A stretch of 64,000 bases of DNA from Bradyrhizobium sp. CB1717 (lineage in GTDB: Bacteria > Pseudomonadota > Alphaproteobacteria > Rhizobiales > Xanthobacteraceae): the NCBI RefSeq assembly GCF_029714325.1, contig NZ_CP121666.1, positions 1,798,001-1,862,000 on the forward strand, in the 5' to 3' direction. The notes beneath the pieces were generated by a model that was given only the letters and a program-made list of their open reading frames with translations, did no database searches and was not told where the DNA came from. This document shows, in pieces, positions 1-7,574 of the stretch; the stretch's first letter is position 1, and the number at the start of each line of letters is the position of its first letter. The translations under genes were made by a program, and so were the position numbers.

Positions 1-206
1 ACCGCGCCGGCGCCGAGCCCGCCGAACTCTTCGGGAATCGGCAGTGCCAACCAGCCGAGCTCGGCAAACTGCTTCCACACATCGGGGCTGTATCCGAGCG
101 GATCACTCGCCATCTTGCGGCGATGGTCCGCATCGTAGCTTTCGGCCACGAAGCGGTCCGCGCTCTCGCGCAGCAGCCGCTGCTCGTCACTGAGGTTCAG
201 GTCCAT
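1..206 (-). CDS. acyl-CoA dehydrogenase, N-terminal fragment (runs off the left edge)
   Basis: The reverse strand starts with ATG at 206 and reads about 68 residues to the window edge with no stop. The N-terminus (MDLNLSDEQRLLRESADRF, later a PEEFGGLGAGA stretch) is the helical N-domain typical of FAD-dependent acyl-CoA dehydrogenases, which oxidise acyl-CoA thioesters to enoyl-CoA. The active-site and FAD regions lie outside the window, so substrate cannot be inferred. It follows the crotonase gene on the same strand by only a few bases, which suggests one acyl-CoA-degrading operon. Confidence 0.85.
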   Translation of the reverse strand, partial: MDLNLSDEQRLLRESADRFVAESYDADHRRKMASDPLGYSPDVWKQFAELGWLALPIPEEFGGLGAGA

Positions 207-211
207 CGCAT

Positions 212-1066
212 CTACTCCGCGGCCGCGGGCGGTTTGCGCACGGAGGGATGCAAGCCGGATGGATCGACGATCATGCCGAACTCCTGGAGATTATGGGCGT
301 GACAGAGCTGATGCAGCGCAAAGGCCTGGTCGATCGCGGCGGGCTGGCCCATCACGTCGACCGAGCGGTTCACCGCCTCCTTGGTCAGCTTCAGCGCGAA
401 GGACGGTTTTGCTGCGATCCGCCGCGCCAGCTCCAGCACGCGCGCCGACAATTCCGCACGCGGCACCACCTGATTGACCATGCCGAGCTGGTGCGCCTCC
501 TGCGCACTCCAGCTGTCGGCGGTGAACAAAAACTCCTTGGCCTTGCGCGCACCCAGCTCCCAGGGATGCACGAACCATTCGACGCCGCAGACACCCATGG
601 TGACGACGGGATCGCAAAACTGCGCATCGTCGCTGGCGACGATGAGGTCACAGGCCCAGGCCAGCATCAAGCCGCCCGCGATGCACTTGCCGTGCACCTC
701 GGCAATGGTCGGTTTGGCCAGGTTCCGCCAGCGCCGGGTGATCTGGAGATATATTTCCTGCTCGCGCGCGAAGCGGCCGTGAGCGTTGGGTTCAGCGAAG
801 CCGCCCCAATTTCCGATCGGCGGGAAATCGACGCCGGCGGTGTTCTTGCCGCCGGGACGAAGATCGTGGCCGGACGAGAAGTGCGGCCCGCTGCCGGCGA
901 GAATGATGACCTTGACCGCATCGTCCTGCACCGCCGCATCGAAGGCGGCGTTGAGCTCGTAGGTCATCTGCAGGTTCTGTGCGTTGCGCGCCTCGGGCCG
1001 GTTCATCACGACCCGCGTGATCGCCGGCTCCGGCCTCTCCACGAGGATGGTCTCGAACGAGTTCAT
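212..1066 (-). CDS. enoyl-CoA hydratase/isomerase (crotonase) family protein, atypical active site
   Basis: The protein is 284 residues, normal for a crotonase. The start at 1066 (MNSFETILVERP) follows a strong purine-rich ribosome site; the open frame extends upstream only through a palindromic repeat. The oxyanion-hole segments are visible (GPHFSSGHDL near residue 60 and CIAGGLMLAWACD near 127). The two catalytic glutamates of classical enoyl-CoA hydratase (GGGCE and QPEI motifs) are replaced: the first aligns with Met, and the second motif reads DPVV. The fold and CoA binding are therefore well supported, but plain hydration is not; an isomerase, hydrolase or other crotonase reaction is possible. 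It lies just upstream of the acyl-CoA dehydrogenase gene. Confidence 0.85.
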   Translation of the reverse strand: MNSFETILVERPEPAITRVVMNRPEARNAQNLQMTYELNAAFDAAVQDDAVKVIILAGSGPHFSSGHDLRPGGKNTAGVDFPPIGNWGGFAEPNAHGRFAREQEIYLQITRRWRNLAKPTIAEVHGKCIAGGLMLAWACDLIVASDDAQFCDPVVTMGVCGVEWFVHPWELGARKAKEFLFTADSWSAQEAHQLGMVNQVVPRAELSARVLELARRIAAKPSFALKLTKEAVNRSVDVMGQPAAIDQAFALHQLCHAHNLQEFGMIVDPSGLHPSVRKPPAAAE

Positions 1067-1172
1067 CGCGTTCCCCCCCTGGCGTTTTTCGTCTTGTTGC
1101 CGAGAGTTGACTATGTCGCCTGCGGATAGGCAAGAGGCTTGCGTCAGTTGGCTGGCGTGCGGGCATCTGCTG

Positions 1173-1250
1173 CCGTCATTCCGGGGCGATGCGAAGCATC
1201 GAATCCGGAATCTCGAGATTCCGGGTTCGCTTCGCGCCCCGGAATGACGG
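1173..1250. repeat. palindromic intergenic repeat (CCGGGGCG type)
   Basis: An imperfect inverted repeat of about 78 bp begins CCGTCATTCCGGGGCG and ends with the reverse complement CGCCCCGGAATGACGG. The centre holds a second dyad around TCTCGAGA. It lies in the divergent space between the crotonase gene and lemA and resembles the short mobile palindromes common in Bradyrhizobium. Confidence 0.75.
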
Positions 1251-1316
1251 AAGAAATCTCGACACTCGGCGAAGCCCTTCTGGTAGTTTGCACGAGATTC
1301 CACCGGGAGAAATTTA

Positions 1317-1925
1317 ATGCGCAAGATCCTCACCGTGCTGGCGGCGCTGGCTTCGCTGAGCCTGACCAATTGCGGCTACAACGCGATCCAGAGCGGGGAT
1401 GAGCAGATCAAGGCCAACTGGTCCGAGGTCGTGAACCAGTATCAGCGCCGCGCCGATCTCGTGCCCAACCTCGTCAACTCGGTGAAGGGCTTTGCGCAGC
1501 AGGAGAAGGACGTGCTGCTTGGGGTTACCAACGCCCGCGCCAAGGTCGGCAGCATCCAGGCAACGCCGGAGGTGCTGAACGACGCCGCAGCGTTCCAGAA
1601 ATTCCAGGCCGCACAGGGCGAGCTCTCCAGCGCGCTGTCGCGCCTCCTGGTCGTCACCGAGAATTATCCGCAGCTGAAGTCGGACGCCCTGTTCAAGGAT
1701 CTGATGTCCCAGCTCGAGGGCACTGAGAACCGCATCACGGTGGCGCGCAACCGATACATCAAGGCGGTACAGGACTACAACGTCACCATCCGCTCGTTCC
1801 CGACCAACCTCACCGCGATGACGTTCGGCTACAAGGAGAAGCCGAACTTCTCGGTCGAGAACGAGAAGGAAATCTCGACCGCGCCGAAGGTGGATTTCAA
1901 CCCGGCGCCTGCGCCGTCGAAGTAG
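1317..1925 (+). CDS. lemA: LemA family lipoprotein-like membrane protein
   Basis: A 202-residue protein with a short hydrophobic N-terminus ending in LTNC, a possible but imperfect lipobox, followed by the family signature around residues 20-60 (YNAIQSGDEQIKANWSEV, then YQRRADLVPNLVNSVKGF). LemA proteins are helical, membrane-anchored proteins of unknown biochemical role, usually encoded next to TPM-domain proteins. Two TPM-domain genes follow on the same strand here. A GGGAG-like site precedes the ATG. The role in envelope processes is inferred from family and context only. Confidence 0.9.
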   Translation: MRKILTVLAALASLSLTNCGYNAIQSGDEQIKANWSEVVNQYQRRADLVPNLVNSVKGFAQQEKDVLLGVTNARAKVGSIQATPEVLNDAAAFQKFQAAQGELSSALSRLLVVTENYPQLKSDALFKDLMSQLEGTENRITVARNRYIKAVQDYNVTIRSFPTNLTAMTFGYKEKPNFSVENEKEISTAPKVDFNPAPAPSK

Positions 1926-1965
1926 CCGCGTTCGATTTTGCGAATGCGCTTCGCCCCACCCACCG

Positions 1966-2070
1966 CTGTCATTCCCCGCGAAAGCGGGGAATCCAGTACG
2001 CCGCGGCTTCTCCGTAGTCCGCCGGCGGCTCTGGGATACTGGATCGCCCGGTCAAGCCGGGCGATGACAG
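1966..2070. repeat. palindromic repeat (CTGTCATTCCCCGCG type) overlapping a start codon
   Basis: The outer arms CTGTCAT and ATGACAG close a 105-bp unit. It contains two nested hairpins (CCCCGCGAAAGCGGGG and GCCCGGTCAAGCCGGGC). This is one of the standard Bradyrhizobium intergenic repeat families. The right arm contains the ATG at 2064 that is the best start of the next gene. Confidence 0.8.
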
Positions 2071-2951
2071 CGGGTGTGTGGTTCATCGTCGCACTTCTCC
2101 TCGCCTTCGCATTCCCCGCCTCCGCCGACGTCGCCGTTCCCCAGCTCACCGGCCGCGTGGTCGATCAGACCGGCACGCTCTCCAGCGCCGACATCGCTGC
2201 GCTCACGCAAAAGCTGCGCGATTTCGAGACGCGCAAGGGCAGCCAGGTCGCCGTGCTGATCGTGCCGACCACGCAGCCGGAGACGATCGAGCAGTTCTCG
2301 ATCCGCGTCGCCGAGGCTTGGAAGCTCGGCCGCAAGAAGGTCGACGACGGCGCGATCCTCATCGTCGCCAAGAACGACCGTCACCTGCGCATCGAGGTCG
2401 GCTACGGCCTCGAAGGCGCGCTGACCGACGTCACCTCGCGGCGCATCATCGACGAGATCATCACACCGAAATTCAGGACGGGCGATTTTGCCGGCGGCAT
2501 CACTGATGGCGTCGAGCGCATGATGCGGGTGATCGATGGCGAGCCATTGCCGGTTCCTTCGCCCACCGTGAAATTCGGCAGCCTGGACGACCTCGCGCCG
2601 CTCTTCATCGTGACGCTGTTCGCCTCCATCGGGGTGGGCGGGTTCTTCCGTGCCACGCTGGGGCGGTTGCTCGGATCTTTCGTCACCGGAGGCATCATCG
2701 CCGCGCTGACCTGGATCATCCTCGGGTCTTTCGCACTTGCCCTCGCGCTGGGTGGTCTCGGCTTCATCATCGGATTCGTCGCTGATCTGTTTTCGGCGAT
2801 CACGCCGGGCACAGGCCGCTCGCGCGGCGGTTCCTGGTCGAGCGGCTCCTCGTCCGGCGGCTGGAGCAGCGGTTCGTCGTCCAGTGACAGCGGCAGCTTC
2901 AGCGGCGGAGGCGGCAGCTTCGGCGGCGGCGGCGCCTCGGGGAGCTGGTAG
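2064..2951 (+). CDS. TPM-domain (YgcG family) membrane protein
   Basis: The 295-residue protein starts at ATG 2064, which gives a clean signal peptide (MTAGVWFIVALLLAFAFPAS, cleavage after ASA). Longer in-frame starts would translate a palindromic repeat. Residues about 30-150 form a TPM domain (LTGRVVDQTGTLSSADI; VAVLIVPTTQPETIEQFSIRVAE; VGYGLEGALTD). Hydrophobic segments follow, and the tail is rich in Gly and Ser. TPM proteins with this layout sit in the membrane with the domain in the periplasm. The gene sits between lemA and another TPM gene, an arrangement repeated in many bacteria. Confidence 0.88.
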   Translation: MTAGVWFIVALLLAFAFPASADVAVPQLTGRVVDQTGTLSSADIAALTQKLRDFETRKGSQVAVLIVPTTQPETIEQFSIRVAEAWKLGRKKVDDGAILIVAKNDRHLRIEVGYGLEGALTDVTSRRIIDEIITPKFRTGDFAGGITDGVERMMRVIDGEPLPVPSPTVKFGSLDDLAPLFIVTLFASIGVGGFFRATLGRLLGSFVTGGIIAALTWIILGSFALALALGGLGFIIGFVADLFSAITPGTGRSRGGSWSSGSSSGGWSSGSSSSDSGSFSGGGGSFGGGGASGSW

Positions 2952-2956
2952 CGGTC

Positions 2957-3454
2957 ATGAGCATCAAGCGCATTGCCAGACACCTCGTGCAGCATCATTG
3001 GCGGGCAAGGCAGATCTTCCCGCAAGCCGCGCTCGACCGCATCGAACGGGCGATCCGGCAGGGCGAGACCACCCATTCCGGCCAGGTCCGCTTCGTCGTC
3101 GAAGGTGCGCTCGACGGCCGCCCGCTGTTCCGCAACCAGCCGGCACGCGAGCGCGCGCTCGACCTGTTCTCGCATTTGCGCATCTGGGACACGGCGCACA
3201 ACAACGGCGTCCTGATCTATCTCCTGCTCGCCGACCGCGACGTCGAGATCATCGCCGACCGCGGCATCGACGCGAAGGTCGGTGCGGCCGGCTGGGAAAC
3301 CATCTGCCGGGCCATGGAGTCCGAGTTCAGGTCCGGCCAGTTCGAGCGCGGCGTGATCGCCGGCATCGCGGCGGTGTCGCGCGAGCTGGCACGGCACTTC
3401 CCGCCGCAGGGCCCGCATGCGAACGAGCTGCCGGATGCACCAGTGGTGATGTGA
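2957..3454 (+). CDS. second TPM-domain protein
   Basis: A 165-residue protein without a signal peptide, starting 5 bases after the previous stop, so it is almost certainly co-translated. It has the TPM-like segments TTHSGQVRFVVEGALDG, HLRIWDTAHNNGVLIYLLLADRDVEIIADRGID and FRSGQFERGVIAGIAAVS. It matches the cytoplasmic or peripheral partner that often follows LemA and a membrane TPM protein. The biochemical activity is unknown. Confidence 0.85.
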   Translation: MSIKRIARHLVQHHWRARQIFPQAALDRIERAIRQGETTHSGQVRFVVEGALDGRPLFRNQPARERALDLFSHLRIWDTAHNNGVLIYLLLADRDVEIIADRGIDAKVGAAGWETICRAMESEFRSGQFERGVIAGIAAVSRELARHFPPQGPHANELPDAPVVM

Positions 3455-3475
3455 CGGGCTGGTAGAAGGCACTCC

Positions 3476-3553
3476 GTCATTGCGAGCGCAGCGAAGCAAT
3501 CCAGGCCGTCCCCGCGGAAAGACTCTGGATTGCTTCGCTGCGCTCGCAATGAC
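3476..3553. repeat. palindromic repeat (GTCATTGCGAGCGCAGCGAAG type)
   Basis: A 78-bp inverted repeat with near-perfect arms: GTCATTGCGAGCGCAGCGAA at the left and its reverse complement at the right, around a variable centre. The same element recurs at 26134-26217 and 30545-30622. It fills part of the 365-bp gap between the TPM gene and the next gene; the rest (3554-3819) holds no gene that I can support and probably carries the promoter for the gene at 3820. Confidence 0.85.
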
Positions 3554-3819
3554 GATGTGGAAGCTGCGGGGCCCGACCCTCTCGCCGACACTCCGAGGTG
3601 CGAGCGGAGCGGCCCTCAAAGGGCGCCCAGCGTCCATTCCGCGGCCGTTCATCTTGCCCCGATTACAAACTGTTTCACGCCCGCCACATCGGTTCCACGT
3701 TCCCGGCCCAATTCAGCCCCGGATGAGTTCCTAAAATTTCGGTAAGCGGGTCCGAAGGTAAGGATTTCGCAAGCAATGAAAGTTACCAAAAGGTCAATCC
3801 AGACTGGAGTATTTGAGCC

Positions 3820-4812
3820 GTGAGCGAACCAATGGCTGAGCAGGCTGCCCAGGATTCCGGTGCTGTCGACGCCGCAGCGCCGCAGGCCGTCGAGGCTGCT
3901 GCCGGTATCGACGCCCCCTCGATCGCCCCCGACCACGAAGCGCCGCCGAAGCCAGACCCGATCAAGGTCGAGCCGCCAAGGATCGAGCCACCGCGGATCG
4001 ACGTGCCGAAGTTCGAAGCCAAGGTCGAGCCGAAGGCTGAAGCAAAGCCCGAGCCGAAGCTCGGCAAGCTCATCGTCATGCCGCCTGCCGACCGCGCCTG
4101 GGAACGCGAGGAGTTCGCCCCGCATGTGAAGGCGGACGAGCCACGCGAGGCCGGCAGCAAGCGTCGCCTCTCGGCCATGGCCGCGGTGGTGGCGATCGCG
4201 GCCAGCGTCGGTGCGATCAGCGGCGCGCTGGCAACGGCTGGCATGATGCACTTCGCAGCCCCGGCCGCCGCGCCGGTGCAGGTCGCCGATACCAGCGCGC
4301 TGGACGCATCCGTCGCGCGGATCGATGCCGACCTCGTCGCGCTCAAGGCGAATGTCGAGCACAGCTCCAAGACCGGCCTCACCCAGTTCAACCGCGCCAA
4401 TGACCGTCTCGACAAGCTCGAGAAGGCGCAGGCCGAGCCGATGGCGAAGCTGGCAAAGCTGTCCGAGACCGTCGACAAGCTCCGCGCCACGCCGCCTGCC
4501 GCTCCCGCGCAGGCCGCCGCGGCGCCCAAGGAGACCACCGGCTCTATCGCGCCGGCCCAGGTTGCGACCGCGGCTGCCGCTCCGGCGCCCGTTCCCGCCG
4601 CGCCCAAGACCGAGGTCGGCCGCCTGCCGACGCTCGAAGGCTGGAGGCTGCGCGACGTCGCCAATGGCGGCGCCCTGATCGAGGGCCGCGACGGCCTCTA
4701 TGAGGTCTATGCCGGCGATCCCATCCCCGGCGTTGGCCGCGTCGATGCGATCCGCCGCCAGGACGGCCGCTGGGTGGTCGTCACCAGCAAGGGCCTGATC
4801 GTCGCACGCTAA
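3820..4812 (+). CDS. membrane-anchored hypothetical protein with Pro/Glu-rich N-terminus and coiled coil
   Basis: A 330-residue protein starting at GTG 3820. Residues 1-110 are acidic and rich in Pro, Lys and Glu (PPRIEPPRIDVPKFE). One transmembrane segment follows (about 118-148, AAVVAIAASVGAISGALATAGMM), then a heptad-like region (DRLDKLEKAQAEPMAKLAKLSETVDKL) and an Ala/Pro-rich linker. The compact C-terminal domain reads LPTLEGWRLRDVANGGALIEGRDGLYEVYAGDPIPGVGRVDAI in outline. A cytoplasmic N-terminus with a periplasmic C-terminal domain is inferred. Such proteins are common in Bradyrhizobium but lack an assigned function. Confidence 0.8.
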   Translation: MSEPMAEQAAQDSGAVDAAAPQAVEAAAGIDAPSIAPDHEAPPKPDPIKVEPPRIEPPRIDVPKFEAKVEPKAEAKPEPKLGKLIVMPPADRAWEREEFAPHVKADEPREAGSKRRLSAMAAVVAIAASVGAISGALATAGMMHFAAPAAAPVQVADTSALDASVARIDADLVALKANVEHSSKTGLTQFNRANDRLDKLEKAQAEPMAKLAKLSETVDKLRATPPAAPAQAAAAPKETTGSIAPAQVATAAAAPAPVPAAPKTEVGRLPTLEGWRLRDVANGGALIEGRDGLYEVYAGDPIPGVGRVDAIRRQDGRWVVVTSKGLIVAR

Positions 4813-4837
4813 GCGTTCGATATTCGACTTTGGAAGA

Positions 4838-4868
4838 GGCGCTTCACCACCATGTGAAGCGCCTTTTT
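4838..4868 (+). terminator. Rho-independent terminator
   Basis: A perfect 10-bp stem, GGCGCTTCAC and GTGAAGCGCC, closes a six-base loop and is followed directly by TTTTT. It sits 26 bases after the stop of the gene at 3820-4812 and ends that transcript. Confidence 0.92.
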
Positions 4869-4905
4869 GCTTGAATAGGCGCGCTTGCGCGGTGTTACTT
4901 GAGGC

Positions 4906-6453
4906 ATGAGCCGCGCATTGAGAATTCTCGTTGCTGTCGTCGTGTTGTTCGGCGGCGTCATGTCGCTCTCGGCGGCTGAGAACGCGCAGCTGGCGCGCGG
5001 CACCGCGATCACCGATCCCGACCTGCTGCGCAAGCTCGACCAGGACGACCAGCTGACGATCTCGCGCCTGTTATGGCCGGAGCGCAACGCGAATTTTCCG
5101 CTGACGACCGATCTGCTGTTCGCCTGGCTGCCGCAGCTGAAGGACATTCCGCCCGCGATCGATGCAGAGTTCGATCGCTACATCGCGCAGCAGAAAGTCG
5201 CCTTTCCAAGCGAGACCATCGGCGTCGGCGAAGGCGTTGACGTGCAGCTGTTCGATCGGGCCGTGCTGAAATCTCCGAACACGCGTTTCGTGCTGGCCGG
5301 CATCGTCAACCGCATGGACCGCGCCTATGTGTCGGAAGAGTCTTGCGGCGAGATGAGGTTGATCTATCGGCTGACGCGTTTCGATGCCGGGCCTGATGGG
5401 GCCAAGACGGCGGCGCGGCTGCCGATGACGTTCAATCTGGTGCTGAAGGCCCGCGACGCGCGCCAGACGGATGCGAGCGGCAATCCGGTCAGCTGCGCCG
5501 AGGTCGCGCGGCGCTGGCTCGACAATGGCGACTGGCAGGGGCTGATCGGCGGCCGCTTCTATCCTCACGACGCGATGCTCGATCGCATCGAGACCAACAT
5601 CCAGATCTCGATCGCGCCGAAATCGGCGCTGCACGATTTCCGCTCGGACTATCTGCTCAAGGTCTTCAAGTACAACGCCACGACGAAGACGTTCGAGGAA
5701 TCGACGCTGGAGAACCAGATCGACCGCGACCGGATCCTTGCCGACAACGATCTCCGGCGCGATTTCAAGTCCTGGCTGCTCGCGCCGGAAAATCTCCGCG
5801 AGTTCGATCGCGGCACAGTGCTGATCCCCGAGAAATTCCTCGCCAAGGCCGCGGTCGTGCCGACGCCGACCGGCCTCGATGCTTCGCCGTTGCAGCCGGA
5901 GTTCGGCATGATGCAAAGGGAAGGAAAAGGGGAGGGCAAGGACAATCCGGTCTTCACCGACGACGACGTGGTCGGCGCGCTGAAGCAGGCGGCCGCGCGC
6001 GGTGACTTGCAGAACATCCGCTCGGTCGCGGGCTTCCAGCGCCGCCTCAACGACGTCACCTGCGCCGGCTGCCACCAGACCCGCGGCATCGGCGGCTTCC
6101 ATTTCCCGGGCGTCGACTGGCTCGCCGACAAGCCGTCCAATTCCACCATCGTGCCGGCCTCGCCGCATTTTGTCGGCGACCAGGTGCGCCGCCGCGACAT
6201 CCTGACCGCGTTCGCCGCGGGCAAACGCCCTGATTTCTCACGCGGATTTGCCAGCCGGCCGCAGACTCGCGGCAGCGCGGAGCTGGCCGGCACCGAATAT
6301 CAGGACGGCTGGGGCGCGCATTGTTCCCTGCAAGATGCGGGATCGGGAACGCGGGACGCGAGTTTTACGTCATGGAGCTGTGCTACAGGCTTGACCTGTC
6401 AGGCTGCCGCGGCCTCGCGCCGCATCGGCATGTGCTTCATCAAGACGCGTTAG
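4906..6453 (+). CDS. secreted hypothetical protein with one CxxCH haem-type motif
   Basis: A 515-residue protein with a signal peptide (MSRALRILVAVVVLFGGVMS, ending SAA). A single CAGCH motif lies near residue 387 in TCAGCHQTRGIGGFHFPG, the form used for covalent haem c attachment. The C-terminus has several more cysteines (HCSLQDAG, SWSCATGLTC, GMCFIKTR), which suggests disulfides and periplasmic export. Most of the chain is not a recognised cytochrome c fold, so a haem-binding role is only suggested by the motif. It is followed after 28 bases by a 54-residue membrane protein. Confidence 0.8.
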   Translation: MSRALRILVAVVVLFGGVMSLSAAENAQLARGTAITDPDLLRKLDQDDQLTISRLLWPERNANFPLTTDLLFAWLPQLKDIPPAIDAEFDRYIAQQKVAFPSETIGVGEGVDVQLFDRAVLKSPNTRFVLAGIVNRMDRAYVSEESCGEMRLIYRLTRFDAGPDGAKTAARLPMTFNLVLKARDARQTDASGNPVSCAEVARRWLDNGDWQGLIGGRFYPHDAMLDRIETNIQISIAPKSALHDFRSDYLLKVFKYNATTKTFEESTLENQIDRDRILADNDLRRDFKSWLLAPENLREFDRGTVLIPEKFLAKAAVVPTPTGLDASPLQPEFGMMQREGKGEGKDNPVFTDDDVVGALKQAAARGDLQNIRSVAGFQRRLNDVTCAGCHQTRGIGGFHFPGVDWLADKPSNSTIVPASPHFVGDQVRRRDILTAFAAGKRPDFSRGFASRPQTRGSAELAGTEYQDGWGAHCSLQDAGSGTRDASFTSWSCATGLTCQAAAASRRIGMCFIKTR

Positions 6454-6481
6454 GCCGCCTCCAACCTGGTTTGGATGACCC

Positions 6482-6646
6482 ATGACGGACACGAGCGAAG
6501 CCAACAAGATGCGCAATCGCGAGATCGCGCGCAATGAGGAAGCCAAGCAGATCACCGGCAGCGCTCGCGTCAGCATCTGGGCGGTCGCGGTGGTCGTAAT
6601 CGTCGGCGGCATCCTGTTCACGCTCGGCTGGCTGGCGCTGAGGTAA
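6482..6646 (+). CDS. small single-pass membrane protein (54 aa)
   Basis: ATG at 6482 reads 54 codons to TAA. The first 30 residues are polar and charged (MTDTSEANKMRNREIARNEE), followed by one clear transmembrane helix (about 33-53, WAVAVVVIVGGILFTLGWLAL). Codon use is typical of the neighbours. It starts 28 bases after the CAGCH protein and may be co-transcribed with it. Function is unknown. Confidence 0.65.
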   Translation: MTDTSEANKMRNREIARNEEAKQITGSARVSIWAVAVVVIVGGILFTLGWLALR

Positions 6647-6716
6647 GCCGCGCAAACTCTTTCGAGCGAAGCTCGCCGCGCCCCCGTAAGAACGGGAGAG
6701 GGAGAAGAAAGAGTGC

Positions 6717-7364
6717 TCACTTCGCGTAATTCGTCATCCGCTTTCCCGGCAGCAGCTCATAGGCCGGCATCCAGCCGGGCAGTGCGGCCATGCGGCCAAG
6801 CCAGGCGTGGATGGCGGGATGACCTTGTGCGAAATCAAAGCCGTGCTCATCGCTCGGATAATGCAGATAGGCCATCATCGAGATATCGGCGACCGTCGGC
6901 TTGGCTCCGATCGCGAAGGCGTTCTGCTGGAGATGTCCGTCGAGAATGCCGAGGAAATCGTCGAGCCGCCGGCGGAAATGCTTCAGCACCTGCGGATCGT
7001 TTTTCTCGGTGAAGGCGCGCATGAAGCGGTAGGTCGCCATGTAGCCGGTGAGCTTGTGGTTGTCCCAGAACAGCCAGCGCAGCAGCTCGAACTTCTCCTC
7101 CTCCGTCTCGGCGCCGAAACGGCCGTATTGTTCGGCGAGCTTGAGCAGAAGCGGCGCGGTCTGCGTCATCTTCACGCCGTCCACTTCGAGCACGGGAATT
7201 TCGCCCATCTCGTTGACGGCCTTGCGCCATTCCGCGGTGCGGGTGACGCCGCCGCCAAAGTCGGTCCACACCGGCTCGAACGCTTCGCCGCAAAGCGTCA
7301 GCATCAACGCCAGCTTGTAGCTGTTGCCGGATTCGGGGAAGTAGTGCAGGCGATAGAGGGGCAT
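6717..7364 (-). CDS. glutathione S-transferase family protein
   Basis: A 215-residue protein starting at ATG 7364 (MPLYRLHYFPESGNSYKLALML); an upstream in-frame start would add unconserved residues. The N-terminal thioredoxin-like domain has the cis-Pro segment GEIPVLEVDGVKMTQTAPLLLKLAEQYG (about 52-80), with T/Q-S/T-type glutathione contacts. The C-terminal helical domain contains TVADISMMAYLHYP (about 158-171), the N-capping motif of GSTs. A soluble conjugating or peroxidase role is expected; substrate is unknown. Confidence 0.9.
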   Translation of the reverse strand: MPLYRLHYFPESGNSYKLALMLTLCGEAFEPVWTDFGGGVTRTAEWRKAVNEMGEIPVLEVDGVKMTQTAPLLLKLAEQYGRFGAETEEEKFELLRWLFWDNHKLTGYMATYRFMRAFTEKNDPQVLKHFRRRLDDFLGILDGHLQQNAFAIGAKPTVADISMMAYLHYPSDEHGFDFAQGHPAIHAWLGRMAALPGWMPAYELLPGKRMTNYAK

Positions 7365-7411
7365 GGGACCTCGCAGCGATGGCAGTTGTGAAGGCAAGCT
7401 ATCACGTCATC

Positions 7412-7533
7412 GTCGTCCCGGCGAAGGCCGGGACCCATAACCACCGAACGTGATTTGGCGAAGACTCGGAGTGACCAGCTTCGTGCGACAACTTCCTTTC
7501 TGGGATATGGGTCCCGGCCTGCGCCGGGACGAC
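7412..7533. repeat. palindromic repeat (GTCGTCCCGGCGAAGGCCGGGACCCATA type)
   Basis: Two arms, GTCGTCCCGGCGAAGGCCGG at the left and its near reverse complement ending CGCCGGGACGAC at the right, each also form a local hairpin. Together they make a 122-bp unit. The same family occurs at 45339-45465, and a CCTGG variant at 22941-23074 and 24422-24447. It lies between two minus-strand genes. Confidence 0.82.
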
Positions 7534-7574
7534 GGCGGTGTGTGTCGCGAGCGTGGCCTGCCTTACGCCGTGAC

